Below the pieces are notes generated by a model. The model worked only from the letters and a program-made list of their open reading frames with translations, did not search any database and had not been told where the DNA came from. DNA of 64,000 nucleotides from Bacillota bacterium (GTDB lineage Bacteria > Bacillota > UBA4882 > UBA8346), in NCBI GenBank assembly GCA_023410535.1, contig JAEYPR010000014.1, positions 1-64,000 on the forward strand, in the 5' to 3' direction. A program made the translations under genes and the position numbers. Positions within the stretch are counted from its first letter, which is position 1, and every line of letters begins with the position of its first letter. Of this stretch, positions 35,647 to 43,066 are shown in pieces.

Positions 35647-36459
35647 TTACTCGATCACTTTCAGCTTGCATTGTAACTCATACGATACCAATTCGTTGAT
35701 TTGGGGATTTTCGCCGCATAACGGACAGCTTTTTTTCCTTTTCCAGTCGATTTCCCGGAAATTCAGGTCAAGGCCGTTGAAGGTGAGCAATCGTCCCGAG
35801 AGGGTTTGCCCGATCCCTAAAATCACCTTGGCCGCCTCAAGCGCCTGCAACGATCCGATGACCCCCGTTATCATGCCAAGGATCCCCGAATCGCTGCAAG
35901 TGGGGATCGTGCCATCGGGCGGCGGCGTTGGGTACAGGCAGCGATAACAGGACGACTTGCCGGGGATGATCGTCATCAGGATTCCTTCAAATCCCAACAC
36001 CGCCCCTTCGATCAACGGCTTGTTCATGAAGTAACAGCAATCGCTGATCAAATAGCGGGCCGGAAAATTATCGACAGCGTCAATCACCAGATCATATTGA
36101 CTGACGATCTCCTCGATATTAGCAATGGTAATCCGATCCGGGTGTTTGATCAGGTTCACGGCGGAGTTCAATTTTTGCAATTTTGCGGCGGCGGAATCAA
36201 CTTTCTTCCGCCCCACGTCGTCGGTGAAATGCAGAATCTGCCGCTGCAAGTTGGAGATACCCACCACGTCAAAATCAGCTATCCCCAAGGTGCCGATTCC
36301 CGCCGCCGCGAGATAATAAAGGGCTGGCGACCCCAGTCCCCCGGCGCCGATCACCAGCACTTTGGCAGCGGCTAACTTTTGTTGACCTTCATACCCGATT
36401 CCCGGCAGGATGATCTGTCGCGAATAGCGTTGAACTTGCGTTTGATCAAACAATTGCAT
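35647..36459 (-). CDS. thiF: ThiS adenylyltransferase
   Basis: A 270-residue E1-like enzyme that adenylates the C-terminal Gly of ThiS. It has the nucleotide loop VLVIGAGGLGSPALYYLAAAG, the Arg motif RYSRQIILPGIG, the LQRQ segment, the catalytic-region Cys CYRCLYP, and a C-terminal zinc pair CPLCG. MoeB is a close paralogue, but the position next to thiS settles the role. ATG 36459 overlaps the thiS stop (ATGA). Last gene of the thiamine operon. Confidence 0.92.
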   Translation of the reverse strand: MQLFDQTQVQRYSRQIILPGIGYEGQQKLAAAKVLVIGAGGLGSPALYYLAAAGIGTLGIADFDVVGISNLQRQILHFTDDVGRKKVDSAAAKLQKLNSAVNLIKHPDRITIANIEEIVSQYDLVIDAVDNFPARYLISDCCYFMNKPLIEGAVLGFEGILMTIIPGKSSCYRCLYPTPPPDGTIPTCSDSGILGMITGVIGSLQALEAAKVILGIGQTLSGRLLTFNGLDLNFREIDWKRKKSCPLCGENPQINELVSYELQCKLKVIE

Positions 36460-36662
36460 CAACCCCCGCCCATAAACTTCACAATCTCGAGCCGATCCCC
36501 TTCGGCTAAGCGAATCGTTCCCCAACTTTTGCGGTCGGGAATTTCATCGTTATATTCGACGACCACCTGATCGGGGTTGACGCCTTTATTTTGGAGTAAA
36601 GCCAGGATCGTGGTTGAATGATTATCCAGTGTAATTTCAGCGCCATTTACGTTAATTTTCAA
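36459..36662 (-). CDS. thiS: Sulfur carrier protein ThiS
   Basis: A 67-residue beta-grasp protein ending in the required Gly-Gly (KFMGGG). It carries sulfur as a thiocarboxylate to ThiG for thiazole formation. Start TTG 36662 with AAGGAGG about 8 bases upstream. One of three copies of Gly at the end is extra relative to the minimum di-glycine. Confidence 0.92.
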   Translation of the reverse strand: MKINVNGAEITLDNHSTTILALLQNKGVNPDQVVVEYNDEIPDRKSWGTIRLAEGDRLEIVKFMGGG

Positions 36663-36695
36663 TTGCCCGCCTCCTTTCCCCGGGTTGAAGCCCTC

Positions 36696-37997
36696 TCATA
36701 AAATACTGATCTTTTCGCCCTTTAATACCTTGTTCATATTCCGGACCGCACACATCTTGCCACACATGGTGCAACTGTCTTCCGCTTCGGGTTTTGATTC
36801 TTCCCGGAATTTTCGCGGTTTTTCCGGTTCCAGCGCCAGCTCGAACATTTTTCCCCAATCAAGGTTTTGGCGCGCCTCGCTCATCCGGTCGTCCCAAGCT
36901 CTGGCTCCCGGAATTCCTTTGGCGATGTCCGCTGCGTGCGCCGCAATTTTTGCCGCGACAATCCCTTCTTTCATGTCATCGAGGGTGGGGAGTCGTAAAT
37001 GCTCCGCCGGTGTTACATAACACAAAAAGTCCGCTCCGTTCGCGGCGGCGATGGCGCCCCCGATCGCGCTGGTGATATGGTCGTAACCGGGCGCGACATC
37101 GGTAACAATCGGCCCCAGCACGTAAAACGGCGCGTTAAGGCATAACCGTTTCTCCAGGACCATATTGGCGGCGATTTCGTTGATCGCCATATGCCCCGGG
37201 CCTTCAATGATTACCTGGACGTCTTGAGCCCAGGATCTTTGCGTCAACTCGCCCAACACGATCAGTTCTTCAATCTGCGCCGCATCGGTGGCGTCATGGA
37301 TGCTCCCCGGCCGGCAGGCGTCCCCCAGGCTGATGGTCACGTCATATTTGCGGAAAATCTCCAGCAACTGATCGTAGTATTCATAAAAGGGATTTTCCTG
37401 TCCGGTCAGTTCCATCCAGGCAAAAATGAGCGACCCGCCCCGGGAGACAATATTGGTTAAACGGGGATTTTTCTTAAACCGTTCGGCGGTGGCGCGATTG
37501 ATTCCGGCGTGAATGGTCATAAAGTCGACGCCGTCCTGGGCATGTTTTTCAACAACCTGCAAAAACTCGGCGGCGTTGATGGTCGCCAGTTCCTTATCAT
37601 AAAAGCCGACCGCATCATAGATGGGCACGGTCCCGATCATCGCCGGGGAAACGCTGATCAGCTTTTGCCGGAATTCCCGGGTTTTCCCGTAGGAGCTCAG
37701 ATCCATGATGGCGTCCGCTCCCAGTTCGATTGCTTTTTGGACCTTGGTCATCTCCAGATCGAAATTACAACAATCCTTGGAAATTCCCAAATTGACATTG
37801 ATTTTGGTTTTGAGGCCCAGACCGACGCCTTCCGGATCGAGCCGGCGGTGGTTTTGATTGGCCGGGATCACGACTTTCCCGGTAGCGACCAGGTCTCTAA
37901 TTTCTAAGGGAGTTTTCTGCTCCTTGGCGGCCACGACCTCCATCGCCGGGGTGACAATGCCTTTTCTGGCGGCAGCCATTTGGGTTGAATATTCCAT
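36696..37997 (-). CDS. thiC: Phosphomethylpyrimidine synthase
   Basis: A 433-residue radical-SAM enzyme that converts aminoimidazole ribotide to HMP-phosphate. It is the short (clostridial/archaeal-type) form. Motifs include MDLSSYGKTREFR, GVDFMTIHAGI, SRGGSLIFAW, EGPGHM and GPIVTDVAPGYDHITSAIGG, and near the C terminus the cluster motif CTMCGKMC. ATG 37997 is 8 bases from GGAGG; an upstream start at 38012 is less well placed. Fourth gene of the TPP-riboswitch operon. Confidence 0.95.
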   Translation of the reverse strand: MEYSTQMAAARKGIVTPAMEVVAAKEQKTPLEIRDLVATGKVVIPANQNHRRLDPEGVGLGLKTKINVNLGISKDCCNFDLEMTKVQKAIELGADAIMDLSSYGKTREFRQKLISVSPAMIGTVPIYDAVGFYDKELATINAAEFLQVVEKHAQDGVDFMTIHAGINRATAERFKKNPRLTNIVSRGGSLIFAWMELTGQENPFYEYYDQLLEIFRKYDVTISLGDACRPGSIHDATDAAQIEELIVLGELTQRSWAQDVQVIIEGPGHMAINEIAANMVLEKRLCLNAPFYVLGPIVTDVAPGYDHITSAIGGAIAAANGADFLCYVTPAEHLRLPTLDDMKEGIVAAKIAAHAADIAKGIPGARAWDDRMSEARQNLDWGKMFELALEPEKPRKFREESKPEAEDSCTMCGKMCAVRNMNKVLKGEKISIL

Positions 37998-38021
37998 CAA
38001 AAACGCCTCCATCTCATTGAT

Positions 38022-39068
38022 CTATTTGTTCAGTTCCGCGCGTAAAGCTTGGATTTGCCAAGGGATGTCCGCCGCGCCGACGATCTCCGTTACCAGCGCG
38101 ATGCATTGCGCTCCGTGGGCCTTCACGGTCCGAATGTTATGGGCTTTGATGCCGCCGATGGCCACAAACGGAAGGTCGATATGGTTTGCGACCCATTCCA
38201 GGTAAGTCAGTCCGACCGGATCGCAGACATCTTTTTTGGTAAAGGTTTGATAAATCGGGCCAACTCCGATATAGTCGGCGCCGTTGGCCACCGCTGCCTG
38301 CGCCTGCGCGGGCGAGTGGGTCGATACGCCGATGATCATTTGCGCGCCGACCAGTTCCCGGACTTTGGCGACGGGCAAATCGTCTTGTCCGATGTGCACT
38401 CCGTCCGCCTTTACCAGTAAAGCGATATCGATGTCGTCGTTCACAATGAAGGTGACGCCCGCCGCTGCGGTCAACTCCCGGATCGTCAGGCACTCTTGAT
38501 ACTTTTCGCGCTGCTTTTTGTCTTTTTCGCGGTATTGAATGATTTTAATTCCCGAATCAATCATCAGCTGGACCACCTCAAGATTGCTGCGGCCCCTGGA
38601 ATGTTCCGCGGCGGTCAGACAATATAAATCCGTATCCAAGCGCCGCCGTTTTGATTGAACGCCAAATTCGCCGCAAAATTCTTTTTCCAGATCATAGGCG
38701 GCAAACCGGTATTGCTCATAAAGCTTTGACCGTTCCGGTTCCCCGAGTAATTTGAGGTTCTCCTCAATCACCCGCAACGCTTCCTGCAACCGCTTAAAGT
38801 TGGCGGTCGCCAGTTCGGTCAGGGACGTTTTCCCGTCAATCATCAGTTGCTTGGAAATTGCCAATCCGACATCGTTTACGGCGTCCCGCTCCGCCAGGCA
38901 TTGCGGTGAATACTCCGCAAGCGTTTTCCGAATACCGTGCCTGAGCTTTTTTAGTTTAGCGGCGATCGGCTGATTGTCGTAACCGTACCGGGCCAAGTCT
39001 TCTAAAACCCGGGTTCCTTCCGCGGCCCGGTTAAGATTGGCATCAATCGTTCGCAAAATACCGTCCAT
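38022..39068 (-). CDS. thiE: Thiamine phosphate synthase with N-terminal ThiD2-like domain
   Basis: A 348-residue fusion. Residues 1-135 match the ThiD2-type helical domain (RTIDANLNRAAEGTRVLEDL), predicted to phosphorylate HMP-phosphate. Residues about 145-348 are a ThiE TIM barrel (IIQYREKDKKQREKY, VNDDIDIALLVKADGVHIGQ, GVSTHS, GADYIGVGPIYQTFTKKD) that couples HMP-PP with thiazole phosphate. No separate thiD is in the operon, which fits the fusion. ATG 39068 overlaps the thiH stop (TGATG). Confidence 0.92.
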   Translation of the reverse strand: MDGILRTIDANLNRAAEGTRVLEDLARYGYDNQPIAAKLKKLRHGIRKTLAEYSPQCLAERDAVNDVGLAISKQLMIDGKTSLTELATANFKRLQEALRVIEENLKLLGEPERSKLYEQYRFAAYDLEKEFCGEFGVQSKRRRLDTDLYCLTAAEHSRGRSNLEVVQLMIDSGIKIIQYREKDKKQREKYQECLTIRELTAAAGVTFIVNDDIDIALLVKADGVHIGQDDLPVAKVRELVGAQMIIGVSTHSPAQAQAAVANGADYIGVGPIYQTFTKKDVCDPVGLTYLEWVANHIDLPFVAIGGIKAHNIRTVKAHGAQCIALVTEIVGAADIPWQIQALRAELNK

Positions 39069-40189
39069 CACGATTCCTCCGTTTGGTTAAATGCTTCCCA
39101 ATCTTTAAAGACCGGTTGATAGCCCTTGCGGTAGATCAGCTCCCGGATTTCGGCCACCGAACGCGTATCGGAGATGTCAAACTGCCCTTCGCTTTTTTGC
39201 TTCAGCGCATGCCCGCCGACCTCGGTGGCCGAACCCGCCGACATCCTGGTAACGCCCAGCCCGATTAGCTTGTCGCGCAATGCGGGCCGTTCCCGGGTGG
39301 AGATGGTGATCCCCGCGCGCGGCATAAACAGTCGTAAGGCCAACATGATTTGGACCAGGTTGCGGTCGCTCACATCACATTGGGGTTGGAAGTTGCCGAC
39401 ATTCGGTCGGATGCGCGGCAGCGAGACGCTGATCTCCACCTCTGAATAATTGTTTTGCAGGTAGTCGGCGTGCAATCCGGTCAGGAACGCTTCCTGGCGC
39501 CAATCGGCCAGCCCCAGCAGCGCGCCGATGCCAACATTACGCATGGCGGCCTGACAAGCCCGTTCCGGCGCGTCAAGCCGGTAACGGTAATTGCGTTTCG
39601 GACCGCCCGGATGCACCTGCGCGTAACGCGCTTCGTCGTAGACTTCTTGAAACATCGTAAAACCGTCCACTCCGGCTGCGATAAGTTCCGCGTATTCCGC
39701 AACGTCCAGCGGATAAATTTCGATCGCGACGGTTTTAAAATATTTTGTCAGCAACTCCACGCATTCTTTAATATAGGAAACCGGAGTCGCTTGTCGGGAT
39801 TCGCCGGTCAGAATCAAGATCTGTTTCAAACCGGTCCGGGCGATGGCTTCCGCTTCCGCCGCGACTTCGGTGAAGGTGAGTTTCTTCCGGATGATGGCAT
39901 TGGTAAGATTAAAGCTGCAATACACGCAGTGATTGGTGCAAATGTTCGCCAAATACAGCGGGGTAAATAAAAAGATCACTTTGCCGAAATGCTGTAAGGT
40001 CAGCTGCTTGGCCTTAAGCGCCATCGCTTCCAGATGTTTGGCGGCGGCATCCGATAAAAGCGCCAGATAATCCAGCTCGCTGAGTCGTTCCTGGTGGAGG
40101 ATTCTGACGATCTGCTCGTCCGTAAGCTTGGCGAAGAACTTCTCAAAATCGAAGGTTCGATATTCTTGATACCGTTCATAGAAACTCAT
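39068..40189 (-). CDS. thiH: 2-Iminoacetate synthase
   Basis: A 373-residue radical-SAM tyrosine lyase that cleaves tyrosine to dehydroglycine for the thiazole ring, the anaerobic route. The cluster motif CTNHCVYC (CX3CX2C) follows LYLANI; later blocks ILILTGESRQATP and SLPRIRPN are family-typical. GAAGGAA precedes ATG 40189. An in-frame upstream start at 40207 is weaker. Confidence 0.95.
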   Translation of the reverse strand: MSFYERYQEYRTFDFEKFFAKLTDEQIVRILHQERLSELDYLALLSDAAAKHLEAMALKAKQLTLQHFGKVIFLFTPLYLANICTNHCVYCSFNLTNAIIRKKLTFTEVAAEAEAIARTGLKQILILTGESRQATPVSYIKECVELLTKYFKTVAIEIYPLDVAEYAELIAAGVDGFTMFQEVYDEARYAQVHPGGPKRNYRYRLDAPERACQAAMRNVGIGALLGLADWRQEAFLTGLHADYLQNNYSEVEISVSLPRIRPNVGNFQPQCDVSDRNLVQIMLALRLFMPRAGITISTRERPALRDKLIGLGVTRMSAGSATEVGGHALKQKSEGQFDISDTRSVAEIRELIYRKGYQPVFKDWEAFNQTEES

Positions 40190-40203
40190 TGTGCTTCCTT
40201 CTT

Positions 40204-40974
40204 TCAACAGTTTAAAAAACCGGTCAGCGGCGATGAGGCTTCGGCGAACTCCTTCACCGCTCCCGCTCCGGAACGGTAGGCCAGCCGTCCCGCTGTCACG
40301 GCGGCGCCAAACGCCGCCGCCATCATGACCGGATCGCCGGCGGTGGCAATGGCGGTGTTCACCAAGACGGCCGCCGCTCCCAGCTCCATGGCTTCGGCGG
40401 CTTCGGACGGTTTCCCGAGACCGGCGTCGACAATGATCGGCAATTTGATTTCGTCAATTAAAATCTTAATCAGTTCCCGGGTTTTCAAACCCTTGTTGGT
40501 TCCGATCGGAGCGCCCAAGGGCATTACCGCCGCCGCGCCGGCGTCCCGGAGCCGTTTGGCGTCCATTAAATCCGGGTTCATGTACGGAAAGACCATGAAA
40601 CCCTCCTTGACCAATATTTCAGTGGCTTTAACCGTTTCCAGGTTATCGGGAAGCAGGTATTTGTTATCGGAAACCACTTCGATCTTGATCCAGTCGCCGC
40701 AACCGGCCGCTTTGGCTAGTCTGGCGATCCGCACCGCCTCGGAAGCATTGCGGGCTCCGGAAGTGTTCGGCATCAAGACACATTGCTTGGGTATGTAATT
40801 GAGCATGTTTTCATCCGGCGAATCAAAATCGACCCGGCGGACCGCCACGGTGACCACTTGCGCGGCGGCGGCCTTGATTACATCGGGAATCATCCGGTTG
40901 GCGGGAAATTTCCCGGTGCCAACAAACAGCCTGCTGGTAATCGTCTGTCCCCCAACGAGCAACTCATCGTTCAT
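40204..40974 (-). CDS. thiG: Thiazole synthase
   Basis: A 256-residue TIM-barrel enzyme that assembles thiazole phosphate from DXP, dehydroglycine and ThiS-thiocarboxylate. Motifs: SRLFVGTGKF, the Schiff-base lysine in WIKIEVVSDNKYLLPD, AAVMPLGAPIGTNKGL and PIIVDAGLGKPSEAAEAMELG. First gene of the operon; GGGGAGT precedes ATG 40974. It is directly downstream of the riboswitch terminator. Confidence 0.96.
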   Translation of the reverse strand: MNDELLVGGQTITSRLFVGTGKFPANRMIPDVIKAAAAQVVTVAVRRVDFDSPDENMLNYIPKQCVLMPNTSGARNASEAVRIARLAKAAGCGDWIKIEVVSDNKYLLPDNLETVKATEILVKEGFMVFPYMNPDLMDAKRLRDAGAAAVMPLGAPIGTNKGLKTRELIKILIDEIKLPIIVDAGLGKPSEAAEAMELGAAAVLVNTAIATAGDPVMMAAAFGAAVTAGRLAYRSGAGAVKEFAEASSPLTGFLNC

Positions 40975-41011
40975 TGTTCCAACTCCCCTTCTGTTTTTTT
41001 GGCAAAGAAAT

Positions 41012-41041
41012 AAAAAAGGCCTATCCGCACGGATAAGCCTT
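41012..41041 (-). terminator. Expression-platform terminator of the TPP riboswitch
   Basis: AAGGCTTATCCG/CGGATAGGCCTT on the minus strand (12 bp with a G-U) followed by TTTTTTA, between aptamer and thiG. TPP binding should favour this terminator. Confidence 0.85.
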
Positions 41042-41065
41042 AAGTATTACAAATATAATTTGTAA

Positions 41066-41152
41066 TTCGCTTCCCTACGGTGGTACTAACCACATCAGGT
41101 TCAGAGGGTCAAGAGTCTCAAAACTCTTTCTCAGCCTTCCGGCTCCCCTAGC
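41066..41152 (-). promoter_or_regulatory. TPP riboswitch (THI element)
   Basis: On the minus strand it shows the full THI box: GGGGAGCC, GGCTGAGA, ACCCTCTGAACCTGAT, GGTTAGTACC and GTAGGGAA, in the right order. It controls the thiG-thiH-thiD2E-thiC-thiS-thiF operon by transcription termination. Confidence 0.97.
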
Positions 41153-41175
41153 AACAAATATTCAATTCTGTCTTT

Positions 41176-41204
41176 ATTATAGCGACGCAACTTCCGTTTG
41201 TAAA
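41176..41204 (-). promoter_or_regulatory. Promoter of the thiamine operon
   Basis: Minus strand: TTTACA (41204-41199), 17-base spacer, TATAAT (41181-41176). Initiation near 41169 puts the aptamer about 17 nt into the transcript. Confidence 0.75.
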
Positions 41205-41321
41205 GACAATGTTTGCTAATCCAATTAAGCAAAACGCTAATGAATAGCGTGGCTACGTGACATTGCCTTGATCTTAGTTTGACGGATGCGTTCTCCCTTT
41301 GCATCGCTTGAATAGATCATT

Positions 41322-41351
41322 TGTGAATAACTATTCTATTTCCGTGGATAA
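41322..41351. repeat. Pair of DnaA-box-like 9-mers spaced exactly 21 bp
   Basis: TGTGAATAA begins at 41322 and CGTGGATAA at 41343, that is TTATTCACA and TTATCCACG on the other strand. The 21-bp spacing and orientation equal those of the array at 51396. It sits 2 bp before the structured element copy B, in the 514-bp region between the thi operon and the diguanylate cyclase gene. Confidence 0.45.
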
Positions 41352-41352
41352 T

Positions 41353-41450
41353 ATGTCGCACGAAATATTTAGGACGATCTTGACTGCGACGTATTTTCTT
41401 CATTGATAAGTGAAATAAATCCGCTTATATAGTAATATTTTTCATCTTAT
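41353..41450 (+). promoter_or_regulatory. Candidate structured leader element, copy B (upstream of diguanylate cyclase)
   Basis: Aligned with the copy at 14923-15024: the first 28-29 bases differ at two sites and the last 10 (TTCATCTTAT) are identical, while the middle differs. GAAATATT (41362-41369) can pair with AATATTT plus C (41434-41443, two-base bulge). TTCATT/AGTGAA (41399-41404 with 41409-41414) gives an inner hairpin. It ends 38 bp before the start of the GGDEF gene. Confidence 0.45.
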
Positions 41451-41488
41451 GATATTATGCGGAGAGAAGCAATGCCGAGGTGAGCTCG

Positions 41489-42664
41489 TTGTTTTTATCT
41501 TTAATCGATACGTATACGATTTATTTTCTGACGTTTTTAGGAAACCTCGTTATGTTCCTGATGTTGATTATCTTTGCGAAAACAACCGGCTATGAAGGTT
41601 TAATGCGATACTACATATACGGAAAGCTGCTGCAAACCATCGGCGCTGCTGTGACCTTTTTTAGAGGGCTGGTACCGGTTGATCTTTCGATTATCTTGGG
41701 TAATTATTTTATTTTTCTCGGCATCGCTTTGGAAATCTACTGTATCGTTCATGTCGACAGAGCGCCGCTTCAACGCACGGCGAAACGGTGGATGCGAGTG
41801 GTGGTCGCAATCATTTTAGGGTTTACGCTGCTTTATTTGGCAGGGGCAAATATGGGGGTCAGAGTTTTTGTTTGTGCGATAATTTTAGCAGCCTATTCTT
41901 TAACAGCGGCGACTGGTCTCTTTTTCCGCAGTGACGCGACGAATTTACGCAAAATGATGGCCTTCTTTTTTACGGTTTTGGCTGCTTATCAGATTATCCG
42001 GGCGCTGGATGCATTGCCGCGGGGCGCGAGTTATACATTATTTACGGCCTCGTCATTACAGACGGTTTCGTTTATCAGTATCTATATCCATATGCTGGTA
42101 AGCACTATGGCCTATTTGCTCATGAGCCGTGAAGTTATTGATATCAAACTGAAAGAAGCGGCTACCAAAGACTATCTGACGGGTATTTATAACCGGATGC
42201 AATTCATCCAACTATCGGAGAAACTCTTTTCATTAATGATCCGTCAGCAAAAACCAGTCACAATATTTATGATTGACTTCGATCATTTCAAGGTTATTAA
42301 CGATACGTACGGGCATACGGTCGGCGATAACGTATTGGCGCATTTTAGCCGGGAAACGCAATCCATTATTCGGAATGAAGATTTGTTTGGCAGATACGGC
42401 GGTGAAGAGTTTATTCTCTTCACCCCCAACACGATGACAGAAGCTGCGCTCATCATCGGACAAAAGATCAAATCAAAACTCGAGCGAAATTCCGCCAATG
42501 ATACAACGATTCCTAAGTATACCGTTAGTATTGGCTCGGCTACTATGGTTCCAACGGCACTAACGGATATGGACAAGTTAATTAAACGGGCTGACCAGTC
42601 CTTGTTACGAGCCAAAAGAAATGGGCGGAATCAAATTGTTCAATTCGATGCCGAACAGCCATAA
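41489..42664 (+). CDS. Membrane-bound diguanylate cyclase
   Basis: A 391-residue protein: about five to six membrane helices in residues 1-205 (first FLTFLGNLVMFLMLIIFA), then a GGDEF domain from about 215 (AATKDYLTGIYNRMQFIQL). The active site is GGEEF, and RNED five residues earlier is an intact inhibitory I-site (RxxD), so it should make c-di-GMP with product inhibition. The start is TTG 41489 with GAGGTGA upstream; GTG 41480 is possible and would add three residues. Monocistronic. Confidence 0.9.
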   Translation: MFLSLIDTYTIYFLTFLGNLVMFLMLIIFAKTTGYEGLMRYYIYGKLLQTIGAAVTFFRGLVPVDLSIILGNYFIFLGIALEIYCIVHVDRAPLQRTAKRWMRVVVAIILGFTLLYLAGANMGVRVFVCAIILAAYSLTAATGLFFRSDATNLRKMMAFFFTVLAAYQIIRALDALPRGASYTLFTASSLQTVSFISIYIHMLVSTMAYLLMSREVIDIKLKEAATKDYLTGIYNRMQFIQLSEKLFSLMIRQQKPVTIFMIDFDHFKVINDTYGHTVGDNVLAHFSRETQSIIRNEDLFGRYGGEEFILFTPNTMTEAALIIGQKIKSKLERNSANDTTIPKYTVSIGSATMVPTALTDMDKLIKRADQSLLRAKRNGRNQIVQFDAEQP

Positions 42665-42974
42665 GAAAGCATATTTGGGTTTCAGTTTGGTAACTGCCGT
42701 TGTTCCGGTCACGTCATGGCGAGTAGCTACATCCATCTTGTTCTGCGCTAGGTAAGACTTTGTTTATAAATCTCCCTTCTCCTTTTACGCATTCCATATG
42801 CTTCGAGTTGATTTAAGATCCCTTTTTCGGAAACTCCCAAAATAATTTACCGTTCCGTTGATAACGGTCAGCCCACACCCGCATTGACCCAAAGAGAGCT
42901 GCAGGTTAGACAGTGCGGTGTTGGAATCAGATTGGACATTGCTTATTTTGCAAACCGGTTAAAAATAGAAACAT
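42665..42974. other. Intergenic region between diguanylate cyclase and autotransporter genes
   Basis: No supported ORF, RNA gene or repeat is seen in these 310 bp; both neighbours end here (convergent). The right end runs into the hairpin listed next. Confidence 0.5.
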
Positions 42975-43009
42975 ACCGGCTAAAAATCACCTTGTGATCA
43001 TAGCCGGCA
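42975..43009. terminator. Probable terminator between convergent genes
   Basis: CCGGCTA/TAGCCGG with inner ATCAC/GTGAT forms a two-part stem (42977-42983 with 43002-43008, inner 42987-42999). The plus-strand side is followed by CATTTTTAAAT. It can serve both the autotransporter (minus) and read-through from the left. Confidence 0.5.
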
Positions 43010-43066
43010 TTTTTAAATAACCTTTTCTTATTTACGACTGAGCTTAGTGTTGATAAAACGCGTGCA

